Below, piece after piece: positions 34,954 through 45,524 of a stretch of DNA of 64,000 nt; within the stretch, counting starts at the first letter, position 1, and each line of letters starts with the position of its first letter. The notes beneath the pieces were generated by a model that saw only the letters and a program-made list of their open reading frames with translations, was not told where the DNA came from and did no database searches. Source of the stretch: Gaeumannomyces sp. JS-464 (lineage: Eukaryota > Ascomycota > Sordariomycetes > Magnaporthales > Magnaporthaceae). Both the position numbers and the translations under genes were made by a program. Location of the stretch: NCBI GenBank assembly GCA_002197995.1, contig NGZR01000002.1:1798001-1862000 (forward strand), in the 5' to 3' direction.

Positions 34954-37900
34954 CCGCCGCCCAAGCGAACGTTCGACGTAGCTGGGAGGCGGGGGCTACT
35001 TTACTCCAACTATTTGGAGCCAAAATATCGACGTGGTGCTAATGCAGGAGCCCCCTAGCGCGTGGAAAGGGAAGCTTATGCTTTGCACCCACCCGTCGTA
35101 CGAGCTATTTACTCCGGTAAATAGCTGGCACGACCACCAAACCAGGCCTCGGGTAATAACTTACGTACGGAAGGACCCGGGGCTTCGGCCCGTAGCGGAC
35201 CGGCCGGCAGGCAACACCCGGGACATCCTTTGGCTTACCGTCGCCAGGTGCACCTTCGTTAACGTATATAGGCCTCCAGGGGACCCTTCGGAACCCTCGT
35301 TGGACCTTTTACTACGTTGGCGCCCAACGGCAAAATGCATTATAGCTGGAGATTTAACGCAGGGTCCCCGGCGTGGGATCCGGTTAAGGGTAATAGGAAT
35401 AGGGGCCAGGATATAGCCCAATGGGCTAATACCTATAACCTCCTCCTACTTACCGACCCAGGCCAACCTACGCACAACGACGGGGGCGTTTTGGATTTAC
35501 CTTTTCCAACGCCCCTTTAGCAACAGCGGAAATCGACCCTTCGCTAGCAACCGATTCGGACCACCGCTCGATACGGATCGAAATTCCTAACCGCAATAAC
35601 TTCGTTCCGGACTGCCGGCGTATTACGCTACCAACGATAAACTACCGTTTTTCGCAAACGCGGTAGCAACGGGGGCCGGCAACTTGCCACCACTTACAAA
35701 CCCAGGCACTGCGGAACACCTGGATAAAGCGGCCGAAGCATTAACAAACTTATTAAAAGATGCGTTAATGGCTTTCGGCCGGGGGCCTAAAGCCAAAAGA
35801 AAAGGCCAACCCTGGTGGAACGAAAAGTGCGCCAACGCCCAACGGGACCTTGCAAAAGCTATGGGAAACGGCGGGCCTTTTACGGCCGAAGCCCGTGCTT
35901 TAAAAGCAACGGTTCGGACGGCTAAAAACAGCATTGGGCCAGCGTGCTGGAGGAAATGGATTCCCCGAAAGCGCTATACCGTGCTGTAAAGTGGCATAAA
36001 CTTACACCCGCTATACGGCTTCCCCCGTTAAATATTAACGGGGAGGTTATAATAGCCCCAGGGGATAAAGCGGAAGCATTAGGCCGCAAATCCTCCGTAG
36101 GTTTACGGCGGAGGACGACTTACAGGAGGACCCGTTACAGCAAAGGGCTACCCAAGGGACCGCACAACTCCCGTGGGACCCCCACGTCCCTTAGGAATGC
36201 CGGAAGTGCACCGTTGGCACGGCAAACACGGCCCCGGGCGTCGATTCCCTAACGGTTAAGCTACTTACAGCGGCGTGGCCGGCAATAGGGGAATACGTTA
36301 GGGCCCTTTTCGAGGCTTGCCTTAGGGCCGGGCACCACCCAGCCCCTTTCCGCACAGCGGAAGTGGTTATGCTGAAAAAGCCGAATAAAACGGATTTAAC
36401 GGACCCAAAATCCTACCGCCCGATAGCTTTACTCCCGTGCTTAGGGAAAGGGCTGGAGCGGCTGGTGGCTTCGCGGATGGCATCCCTCGCATTACAACAC
36501 GGGCTTATAGCCCCGCAACACGCCGGGGCTACCCCGAAAAAGGCCGCCATCGATTTAACGGCATGCGTGGCCCACGAGGTGGAACGGGCCTTCCAAAAGC
36601 ATAAAACGGCCGCCCTCGTTACCATGGATGTACAAGGGGCTTTCGACGCCGTACTTCGCCGGAGGCTCCTTTAAAGGCTTTAAACCAAGGCTGGGATCCA
36701 ACGTTAGTACGATGGGTATCATCTTTTGCAGGAAACAGGGTGGTTAAAGTGCGTTTGGAGGACGCCACGGCACCCCCTTTTTCCCCGGACTGCGGGCTAC
36801 CCCAAGGGTCACCGGCGTCACCGGTCCTATTTATGCTTTATATGGCCGAAATCCTACCCAAAGCAAAAGCGATTAGGTACGGATACGCGGACGATATAGG
36901 CATTTGCGTAACGGGTAGCACTCCGGAGGAGTGCTCCCGTAAAGCAGGGGCTACGGTTACGGAAATCCTACGTTGGGGCAGGGCTAATAAGGTTGCTTTC
37001 GACCCGGGGAAGTGCGAGCTTATGCATTTTTCCAAACGGAGAAATCCCACAACCCCAGCGGTTACGGCGGAGGGCCTTACCATACAACAAGCTACAGGAG
37101 CTTTACGGTGGTTAGGGGTCCTTTTCGACCAAAGGCTTAATTTTAAAGCCCACGTGGAAAACAGGGCTGCAAAAGCCCAAAGCGTTGCCAACCACCTCCG
37201 AAGGCTTACGAATTCGATAGGGGGATACCGGCACATTCGGTTTACAAAGCCGTCACAACGGTTATAATCCCTACGGCTTTATACGGGGCCGAGGTATGGT
37301 ATAGGGGTAAAACTAAACCACACCCGTACAAGCCGGCACAACAGCAAATTATCCGCCAAGGCCATTTAATCGATCGGGTCGATAAAGCCTTAACCGCGTC
37401 CCTTAAGGCAGTGGTCCCAGCTTGGAAAACCACACCGATAAACGCATTGCATTACGAATCCGGCATCCCAGGCGCCCAGGCGCTTTTGGAACAAGCCCGC
37501 CTCCGTTTTGCGGCCCGTATAAATACGGTTCCGGAAGAACACCCCCTGGCCGCAGCGGCCAAGCCGGCCCTTAACGCCCGAGGGCCTAGGGCAGGCTTAC
37601 CCGGCAGGCTTGCAACCTCCTTGCAAAGGACGGCCGGACTTCTTCCGGCTTGCACCCGCCCGGCCTACCTCCCTTATAAATATACGGGGCTTACGGTGGC
37701 CATACAAGAAAAGCAAGCAGCCGCTAAAGCATTTACGGCGTGGCTTTGCACCCTCCCACCCACCGACGTTATAATATATAGCGACGGGTCCAAAGCAGAG
37801 AACGGAGCAGTTGGATACGGCTGGGTAATATACCAAGCCGGCCAACGCAAACTTTCCGGGCACGGCCGGCTGGCGCATCCCGCGGAAGTATTCGACGGCG

Positions 37901-38610
37901 AGGCGGAAGGGGCCCGGATGGGCCTCCGTAAAGCCGTTTGGAGCTTCCGCAATTGCACTTTCCACTTGTGCCTCGATAACACCTCGGCGGCCAACGGCTG
38001 TTTAAGCACGGCCCCTGATAGTTCACAAGGGGCCTTTAAAAAATCCATTGCCTTATGGATAAACACCAGGTATACGTACGCTGGTCCCCGGGCCATATGG
38101 GAATCCCCGGAAACGAAAGGCAACGCCGAAGCAAAGTTGGGATCGGCCCTGCCAATACCCCAACATTTTAAACCAACGGTGGCCGGAGTAAAGGCTTTAG
38201 CCCGGAAAACGGCCCGGGACGCCCGGAACGCATGGTTTAAGGACAACTTTCCGGATCGGTATAAGGCTATAGGCCTCCCGCCGGCACCACAACATACGCC
38301 CGAAGCGTTGCAGCTGCACCGGAGGGTACTGCAACGGCTAATAGCCGCACGCACCGGTCACGGGGATTTCGACTGGTACCACCGAAAGTTCCAGCACGAA
38401 GACGATAACCCGTGCCGCTGCGGAAGAAAACAAATCCCCTTCCCACCCTGTATTTTGCAGGTTGGCTAAAACGGCAGAAAATAAATGGCCTATAGCGGAC
38501 CCCTCCCCGGCTTCCGACAGGCCCGGATATTGGAAACGGCTACTTCAAAAGCCTTTCCTTTTTGCTTCGTTCGCCGAAGCTACCAATTATTACACTATCG
38601 CTGGACGATA
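34954..38610 (+). pseudogene. LINE ORF2 (endonuclease, reverse transcriptase, RNase H)
   Basis: Enzyme for target-primed reverse transcription. An endonuclease-like part lies at 34960-35650 (VVLMQEPPSAW, RCTFVNVYRPPGD). RT starts near 36360 (LKKPNKTDLTDPKSYRPIALLPCLGK) and continues with MDVQGAFDAV, LPQGSPASPVLF and the catalytic YADDIGI near 36890. RNase H at 37760-38130 has IIYSDGSKAENGAVGYG, DGEAEGARMGL and CLDNTSAANG, keeping the acidic residues. A Cys-rich tail (DNPCRCGRK) is near 38410. Frameshifts occur near 35420, 35990, 36675, 37265 and 38450. Confidence 0.87.
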
Positions 38611-39081
38611 ACAACAGGCCTAAAAAGCCCGCATACATCCTTTTCCTTGTTCTCCTACACCTTTTACCTTTTTCCTTTGTACCACCAGGACTAACAGTAG
38701 GCTCGTTGGTCCCCCGCACCTCCGGCCGGGCCCTGGGGGTCCCGAGGACCTTCCAGCCTAAAACCCGGCCCCACCCCTTTACCGGCATACTCGCCGGCCG
38801 AACGCACTACTACCACCCGCAGCGCTTTACAACGCCCTGGCGTATATATATACGCCCTACCGCCGATTGCCCGCTCACTAACAAGGAGCGCTGGAACGCG
38901 GCCCGACCTTCGTGTGCCTTCGGGTTTAATTCTGCTAGCCGCCGGATAGCAACATGTAGCCTAATGTTTAGCTTAGGTAGCGCTAGCACGTCATATGCCC
39001 CTTGGGAGGCAGGGACTGGTAGATCCCGACTTACTGACGTTAAATATACTTCACTCACTCACTCACTCCTTCCGATTAAGC

Positions 39082-42000
39082 CCCTATTTACGCTTATACA
39101 TACGCGGTTGCAAATTTGCCAAAAAAGCCGGATTGCAAATCGATATGCCACTTTTTTTAAAAATAACGACGATTTAAAAAGCAATGGAAAGCATAAAGAA
39201 AAGCAGAGAATAAACTACGCAAAGGTACATTTAATTCCTCGCATTAGTAAAGCCCGAAAGCACCGACAAAGAGAAACAGTTATTTTTTAATTTTTAACGA
39301 TTAAAAAACAAAAAAAAGGAGGATTATAAAGCAGCTACTTTTATAACCTCCGCTATAACCGCGTACCTAATTAAAAAGGCTTTTACTTACCGCATTTATA
39401 AGCGCTAGGATTTAAAATTTAACAAGCTTTACTTTTATGTTTTTGCGGATTAGGTATTAATTTAACACAAAATCCGAGGCATTAAGCAATGGTAAGGGAT
39501 TTTTCCGGATATAAATGCAATAATAACCTCCACGGCCGGAAAGGATTAAATTTACGCATTTTAACGTTATAGGCCAAATTTTATCGTTAATATAAACGGG
39601 CATAAAAAACGCGTGATTTTCGAATTAGGAAAAGCCGTTTCCAATATCGAAAAAATTACTATTCCGACCTCGATCGGCCAAATTACGTTTTTTATAATTT
39701 CAACTTCGACCTTTTTCTTATTATGCTTTGCAAATATAAATGCATTGCATATTTACTTAAATAACACGCGTAATAAGCTTATAAAAAACGACGGTACGCG
39801 CGTTCCGATTATAAAAAAGCACGGCCACCTTTGGTTTTTTTTCGACGACGTTACTTACGTTACAACGGCAATCAGCTTTATAACGGAAATAAAAATCGCG
39901 GGAGCAGTCTTTCTTACGAAAGCTAAGCTAAAACGTATGCATAAACGCTTTAGGCACCCATTTGTTAATAAACTTTGGAACGTTTTAAAACGTGCAAAGC
40001 ACGAGGCTAATCGTAACGCTTTCGCAATAATTAACCGAATGTGCCATTTTTATTAAAAAAAGGGTTTTGCATTATAACGCTTTCGATTTAAACTTTAGGA
40101 CAATATCGATTTTAACTACGAAATAATTACAAACGTGTTTTACATTAATTATAAACCAGTTTTTTACGTAATCGATGCGAGCATAGCTTTTAATATTGCA
40201 GCGCTTTTTAAAAACATATCGGCAAAAAAAACGTGGGAAGCTTTTAAACGATGCTAAATCGACGTTTATTTAAAGCCTTTTAACGCGATTTTTTACGATG
40301 CCGGTACTAATTTCGCCGCGAGCGAATTTTAAACGGAAATAAAGCTTTTTAAAATTACTTATAAGCAGGTCCTAATTAAAACGCATTAATTAATCGGTAA
40401 AATTAAAAAATATTACGCCTTTTTACGCCGGGCTTTCGATATTATCCAATAAAAGTGCTTAATTATATACCTCGAATTAATGCTCCAAAAAGCAGTAAAA
40501 GCCGTAAACGATACGGCCGGCCTCGACGGACTTGTTTTTACACTGCTCGTTTTTAAAGCAATGCTTCGAATTAATAACGAATCGCCACTTTTATAAACCC
40601 AGGTACAAAAAGCCGCTATAATTAGGAAAGCTATAGCAAAAATTCGGATCTTATACGATAAACGACGTATGTAAAAAGCATTGGCTGCACGTAACGGACC
40701 GAATATAAAACGGGTGCTTTCGAGCTTTTTAACTTTAAAAAGCGAGGTTTTAATGTTTCGGGAAAAGGACGGATAACAAGGCTCGTATAAAGTTTTATCC
40801 ATAATAAATACGTTAGTTACGGTGGAAACGATTAACGGTAACGCGACTTTTAAAAGCACGGTGGTTAAACTTTACCATAAAGCAAAAAAACCTATCGTGC
40901 AAAAATCCGAAAAGAAGTTAGCACTTTTCGAGTACCCTAAACCCGAACAGCCAAAACGCTAAAAAAAACCCCCGAAAAAAAAGGCCGCAAAACAGTAAAA
41001 CAAAAAGCCCTAAAATTAAACAACCATTTTGTTTAAAATTATATATCACCTAAAGTCCTTAATAAATAAAGCCGCTTTTGTAAAAACGCATAACCAGTAG
41101 TTGCAATAAGACGAAGCTTTCGGCAAATGCATACGACGTTTTTAAGCGCTAAAAAGCACTAATTTTACTAATTAGCGATCCGATTTAAATAAAAAGGTAA
41201 AATTACAGCTCCCGGTTTACCATTTAAACAGTTAACTTAATAAAAACTAAACGCACTTATCGGCGTTAAAATAATTAAGCCGATTATTGGAAAAACATTT
41301 AACAAAACCACGATTTTTAAATTACAAATTGTGAACGAGGTAAAAGGGCAAACTTTAAAGCCCTTTAAAAAATCGAAATTTATAGCTATAAAATATAATA
41401 ATAAAAAAGAAATATAACATTTTTACGCAATTTCCTACGATTATAAAATGCAATTAACAATTAATTTTAGCGATCGCATTATCGTTTACGTTTATAAAGT
41501 TTAATTTAATAATTCGAAATATAAGCTAAACGTATACCTAGTCGAAATTAAAACTGCAAAAAGACGTTTTCCTGCGTTTACTTAAAAAGTTGTTAATATG
41601 GTTTAAACCGGGCACGTTATTTAAAATGATTAAACCTTTTTACGAAATCGCGGAATTAGGTTTGCACTGGTTCGTTACTTACCAAAAGCATTATAAAAAG
41701 CGTTTAAATTGCCAAACGTCGAGCTACGATTTTTGCTTAGTTATTTTAAAAAGCGGATAAAGCTTTGGGATCGTAGGCATGCAAATAAACGATACTTTAA
41801 ATTTTAAAAATTTGGACTTTTTAATAAAAGAAAAAATTAGCGATTTAAAAAGCAGGCTTTCGTGTAAAACCGAAATCGATTTTTAAACCCGAAAACGAAG
41901 CCGACTTTAACAAGTGCAAAATCCTAATAGGAGATTATAAGTTCGAAGTTCGACAAAAGAAATAAAATAAAAGGCTTAAGCTAATAAAAACCGATTTAAA

Positions 42001-42737
42001 AAGCTTAAGCTATAAATATGTCGTTTAAAAAGCTCGAAACGCATATATCAGTTTTATATGCCAACCGGAAGCCGCATTCGACTATTCCGTAGCGGCGCAA
42101 GCCAAAAACCCGGGATAAAAGGACGTGGTTAAGCTAAATAAAAGGATTAAATGGCAAATCGATAACGTTTAAAAAGGGCTAAAATACGTTTTATTAAATT
42201 TGCAAAAGACTAACTTTAACGCCTTTATAAACGGATTATTCGCAAATAATTTAAACTTAAATTTACAAATTAAATTCGTAATTGTATTAAATAATAAAAA
42301 TCCGACGATTAAAAAACCAGCTTTTAGTTAATCGGAAATATTTTATATTGGACGTTAGTTAAATGTAAAAGGGTTACGAAAAGCGTTTTCGCAAGTGAAA
42401 TTTACAGGATGGTTAGCGGGTTCGATGCAGCTTACGTCCTTTATTTAACGCTCGCAACGATTTTTGAAAAGCTGAATTAAAAAGCCCCGAAATTAATAAT
42501 TTGCACCGATAGCTTTTCGTTATATTAATGCCTCGTACAATTAGGTATAATAGCGGAAAAAGGCTTATAATCGATGTTATAGCATTTAAAGAATTTTACG
42601 AAAAGCGCGAAATCGACGAAATCCGCTGGATCGCAGGATTAAATAATTCGGCAAACGCGATAACCAAAAATCAGCTAAATAAAGCTTTGGAAGATTTAGT
42701 TACAAGTAATACGATAACGGTACGAATCGAGGGTTAA
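39082..42737 (+). pseudogene. Copia pol remnant (protease/integrase/RT/RNase H)
   Basis: Continuation after the LINE. An open frame at 39613-40056 carries a protease-to-integrase linker and the GAG-pre-integrase block (LTKAKLKRMHKRFRHPFVNKLWNVLKRA). Integrase follows to about 40600 (NYKPVFYVIDASIAFN, FYDAGTNFAASEF, AVKAVNDTAG). RT is almost erased. The last open piece, 42528-42737, with the frame before it, is Copia RNase H (CTDS-type block, then RLIIDVIAFKEFYEKREIDEIRWI). Stops are RIP-like. Confidence 0.82.
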
Positions 42738-44170
42738 GTAAAGCGCGAAAAACAAAAAAAAAAGCGAGGAAAGGCGGTTAAAATCGATTTGTTATAACCT
42801 AAAAATGGTTAACAATGTAATTAAAAAAAACGAAATTACTAAAACGCCAAAACAACCGGAAAACGATTTTACGAACGACCATTTTAAGCTTTAGGAAAAA
42901 CTTTTACTATTGCCGAATATATTACTAGCTTATTTGTCGATTTATTAGCACTTTTATCTTTTTTCCCTTTTTAACCATTTTTTCGTTTTTATTTTCGTTA
43001 TTATTAGGAGTTTTAAACAGGTTGTCTCCTGCTTTTAAAAACGCCGCATCGAATATACGCTAAGCGGTAGCGCGGCCCGCCGTTTTCCGTTTAGCAGCAC
43101 TTATTTTAATAAAATTAGCGTTAACCTTACCGGCTTATTTCTCTTTTTTAAAAAGGATTATGCATTTGGTAGTAATGCGCCATTTTACGAGATTTTAGGA
43201 ATAGCGAAAGCACGGTTAACAAAGCACCGAAGCAGTTAAATAAAAAATTAGCCATTATATTTTGTTAATAATAATTTCGCGGAAATATTTAGTTATAAAC
43301 TTTTTAATTAAAGCCATTGCGATTTTAAAACTACCGGTTATTAGCGCAAAAAATTAGCAAACCAAAGCTTAAAAAATCACTTACACCGGCTAACACGAAT
43401 AACCAAAAGCATAAAACCAGCAACGGTTATCGGCCGGCTCGGTGTTAAAGCACTTAATTTTATCGAACTTGCCGGCCAAAAGAAAGTTAAAGCAATTTAA
43501 GCATAAAAACGATTTTTATTTACCTTTTGCAGGGCGCGGGCGAGCAGGAGTTTTGCCTTCTCCCTTTTTAGCACGAGTTTTTTTAACGCCACTATTTGGG
43601 ACCGTTTTAACGCCAATTTAACCTTTTTTTAACGGATTTACCTTTACCAGTTTTTTTAAAACGAGTGGATATTATCGCGATAATTAGTCGAGCAGTAAAA
43701 TAATAAAGCAAAGATCGGCAAACAAGCAGTAAGGATATCGATATTTGTGGTTGTAAAAATTAGGTTTTAAATTACAACGATTACGGTTTACGACCTTTGA
43801 AATATCCTAGGCTTTTTAAGTTATATTTCCGATTTGCTTTTTCCTATTACACCGATTAGCACGCATACGGCCTAATAGATTTTTATTAAATTTATTTACT
43901 GCTATTATACGCATTTAATCCGGCATTACCTAATTTTACGAGCGCTTAACCAAATATTGCCCTACTTTTTATTGTTTTTATTTACAGTCCTTATTTACAG
44001 TTTTTATTTACAATCTTTACTAATATTTAGCACAATTCTTTTGCCTTTTTTTTCTTTTATTTTAAAGCAAATTGCTAGATTCGAATTTCTTTATTATTAG
44101 TATTGTTAAATCCCCGGATTTGGAAAACGAGCATTTAACTAATGCACGCGTTTAAAGAAAGAATTGCCAG
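42738..44170. other. Copia 3' region with an antisense basic reading frame
   Basis: Between RNase H and the 3' LTR. On the minus strand a frame ending at about 43517 reads VKKTRAKKGEGKTPARPRPAK, lysine/proline-rich like a histone tail or nucleolar protein. Another minus-strand stretch (43040-43110) reads FIKISAAKRKTAGRATA. Both are broken by stops. No sense gene is recognised. Confidence 0.4.
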
Positions 44171-44403
44171 TGTTAATCCACGTAATTAGCGCGTGCATTA
44201 AAAGGAACCCCACGTTTCGTAAAGCGGCAGGTTTATGGACCGTGCGCTCCTACGAGCTTACAAAAGGGGATTTCGCGATCCCCTTCCTGTAATTAAATTC
44301 CTTCCTAAACATGCATTAATACAAACACCAGTACCAGATTTATAGATTTTTGTTTTCTTTTTTAAAAATCTCCGTGCTTACAAGAGTAACACTCCTACTA
44401 ACA
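44171..44403 (+). repeat. Copia 3' LTR
   Basis: 233 bp, TGTTAATCCACG...CTACTAACA, better preserved than the 5' LTR. It is followed by the ATTTT duplication and the resumed transposon F8. Confidence 0.9.
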
Positions 44404-44874
44404 ATTTTCGAATTTAACGCGTGCCGAGCTTTGCGCGGCGTTTAACGAACTTTTTAACCCAGCATTTACCGACGGTGCCCGCGTCGCGTTCGGCGAGCAA
44501 TCGGTTAGCTATATTTTAATATTAAAAAGCTGGAAAGGAATGCGCGAAAATCCAGCTCGAGTATGTATTTAATAAACGCCTTTTTTTCGAATTTTGTTAA
44601 TTTCCGTAATTTGGATTTATTATCGCGTCGAGCAGGTTTACCGCGCTTTCGCTTAGCGAAAGTGGCGAACGCGACCGAGTAAATTTTAGCAGCGGCCCGG
44701 ATGTTTAGTTTTGGGTTCGATCGTAAGGTTTGGAAAGCGAAAATTAATCGGCTTTTTTTGCTTTGGTTTGGCATGTTTATCGGTGGAGGAATTGGAAGCA
44801 AAAAAAGATGTGTCGCGTTTTCGCGATTCGTATATCGCTCGTTAATATGTATTGCTTACTAATGAACTACGTTA

Positions 44875-45183
44875 CTTATTATCGAAAAAGTACGAAATGT
44901 TTTAAATTAAAAACAGCTAAATAAATAGTTATAATAAAAAATGCGCAATTATAAAAGTTAAAAAAAAAGGGCGACGATAACTCGTTAGCGATATAACATT
45001 TATAGCAAAACTGGACATAATGCGCGCATTTGTTAAAAAAAAAGTAAAAATATCTAATATATACAGTTTTAAATAGTTTAAATGGATTTTTGGCGTTATT
45101 AGGTTAGCATGCGCGTCGATTAATCGAAGGTTAAGTGTAAGTGCGCCATTCGCTAATATGCGCCACATATTAATAAGCCACGT
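44875..45183 (+). mobile_element. ACGTGG-family 3'-end fragment F9
   Basis: Last 309 bp of a plus-oriented copy, from CTTATTATCGAAAAAGTACG through the CCHC-encoding region to a terminal repeat ending at 45183, followed by TA. It could be the missing 3' end of fragment F3 (19930-20028), which would enclose about 25 kb of nested insertions, but the middle of that copy is absent. Confidence 0.7.
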
Positions 45184-45185
45184 TA

Positions 45186-45522
45186 CATAAAAATCCAATT
45201 CGTTAAATATTTTTCCTATTTAAAATATATCTATTAATAAAAATTTTATAATTATTAAATAGGTTAAAACGGTTTTATAAAATTGATTTTAATATTTTAT
45301 AAATTTAAACAGCTTTTCGAATTTCGACCCCCGTTTGCATTTTAACAACCGCCTGTTTAATTTTTTTTCTTTTTTGCATATTGTTTTCTAGCATTTTAGC
45401 ATTCGAATGCATCAAAAAGTAAGGAAAACGGATTAAAATTGATGGAATCCTGTAAAATTGAAATGCGCGCGACGATCGAGGCTGTGGGCTGACAAAATGG
45501 CCGGACAGGGGGTCCACCGACT
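45186..45522 (-). mobile_element. Fot1-like element, right inverted copy (5' end only), RIP-mutated
   Basis: Reading from 45522 on the minus strand, the sequence matches 1577 onward of the left copy: AGTCGGTGGACCCCCTGTC, then the shared leader (CCTCGATCGTCGCGCG, CCATCAATTTTAATCCG) and the start of the transposase. The remnant frame (45305-45394, minus) reads MLENNMQKRKKIKQAVV against the left copy's MPEKQYTEQEVEQAVA. Differences are overwhelmingly C-to-T and G-to-A. TA at 45523-45524 borders the ankyrin gene. Confidence 0.82.
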
Positions 45523-45524
45523 TA

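Larger units (their letters stand above)
32836..39067 (+). mobile_element. Tad1-like LINE (non-LTR retrotransposon), full length
   Basis: 6,232-bp element inserted in the Copia gag, flanked by a perfect 14-bp duplication CCTTCCGATTAAGC (32822-32835 and 39068-39081). It ends in a short ACTC repeat rather than poly(A). Two coding regions are present: ORF1 with cysteine knuckles, and ORF2 with endonuclease, RT and RNase H, as in the fungal Tad1 clade. It is GC-rich in a bed of RIP-saturated DNA, so it arrived late and largely escaped RIP. Frames are broken by indels rather than transitions. Confidence 0.93.
30546..44403 (+). mobile_element. Ty1/Copia element, RIP-degraded and split by a LINE
   Basis: LTRs of 235 and 233 bp with internal gag, integrase, RT and RNase H on the plus strand. 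The element is flanked by a perfect 5-bp duplication, ATTTT (30541-30545 and 44404-44408), inside transposon F8. Without the 6.2-kb LINE it would be about 7.6 kb. Two solo LTRs of the same family lie at 11622 and 21066. Confidence 0.9.
29153..44872 (-). mobile_element. ACGTGG-family transposon F8, split by a Copia element
   Basis: Left part 29153-30545 holds the 3' end and middle; right part 44409-44872 holds the HTH region and 5' end. Total is 1,857 bp, matching the other complete copies. TA lies outside both ends (29151-29152 and 44873-44874). The Copia element at 30546-44403 with its ATTTT duplication separates the halves exactly. A 5'-region open frame (44505-44801, minus) encodes FAFQTLRSNPKLNIRAAAKIY. 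Confidence 0.86.

Noticed and set aside
39000..39067. ACTC repeat as an independent microsatellite
   Set aside because: It lies exactly at the 3' end of the LINE before the target duplication, so it is the element's tail.
19930..45183. F3 and F9 as two ends of one transposon enclosing 25 kb
   Set aside because: Orientation and TA flanks fit, but the 1.4-kb middle of the copy and the 3' LTR of the second Gypsy element are absent, and their subterminal words differ (AGTCGGACA versus AATGGCGCA), so they are kept as separate fragments.
1577..45522. The block as a Starship giant transposon
   Set aside because: No DUF3435 tyrosine-recombinase 'captain' gene was found near either end, and the ends are Fot1-like inverted repeats with TA, unlike Starship target sites.
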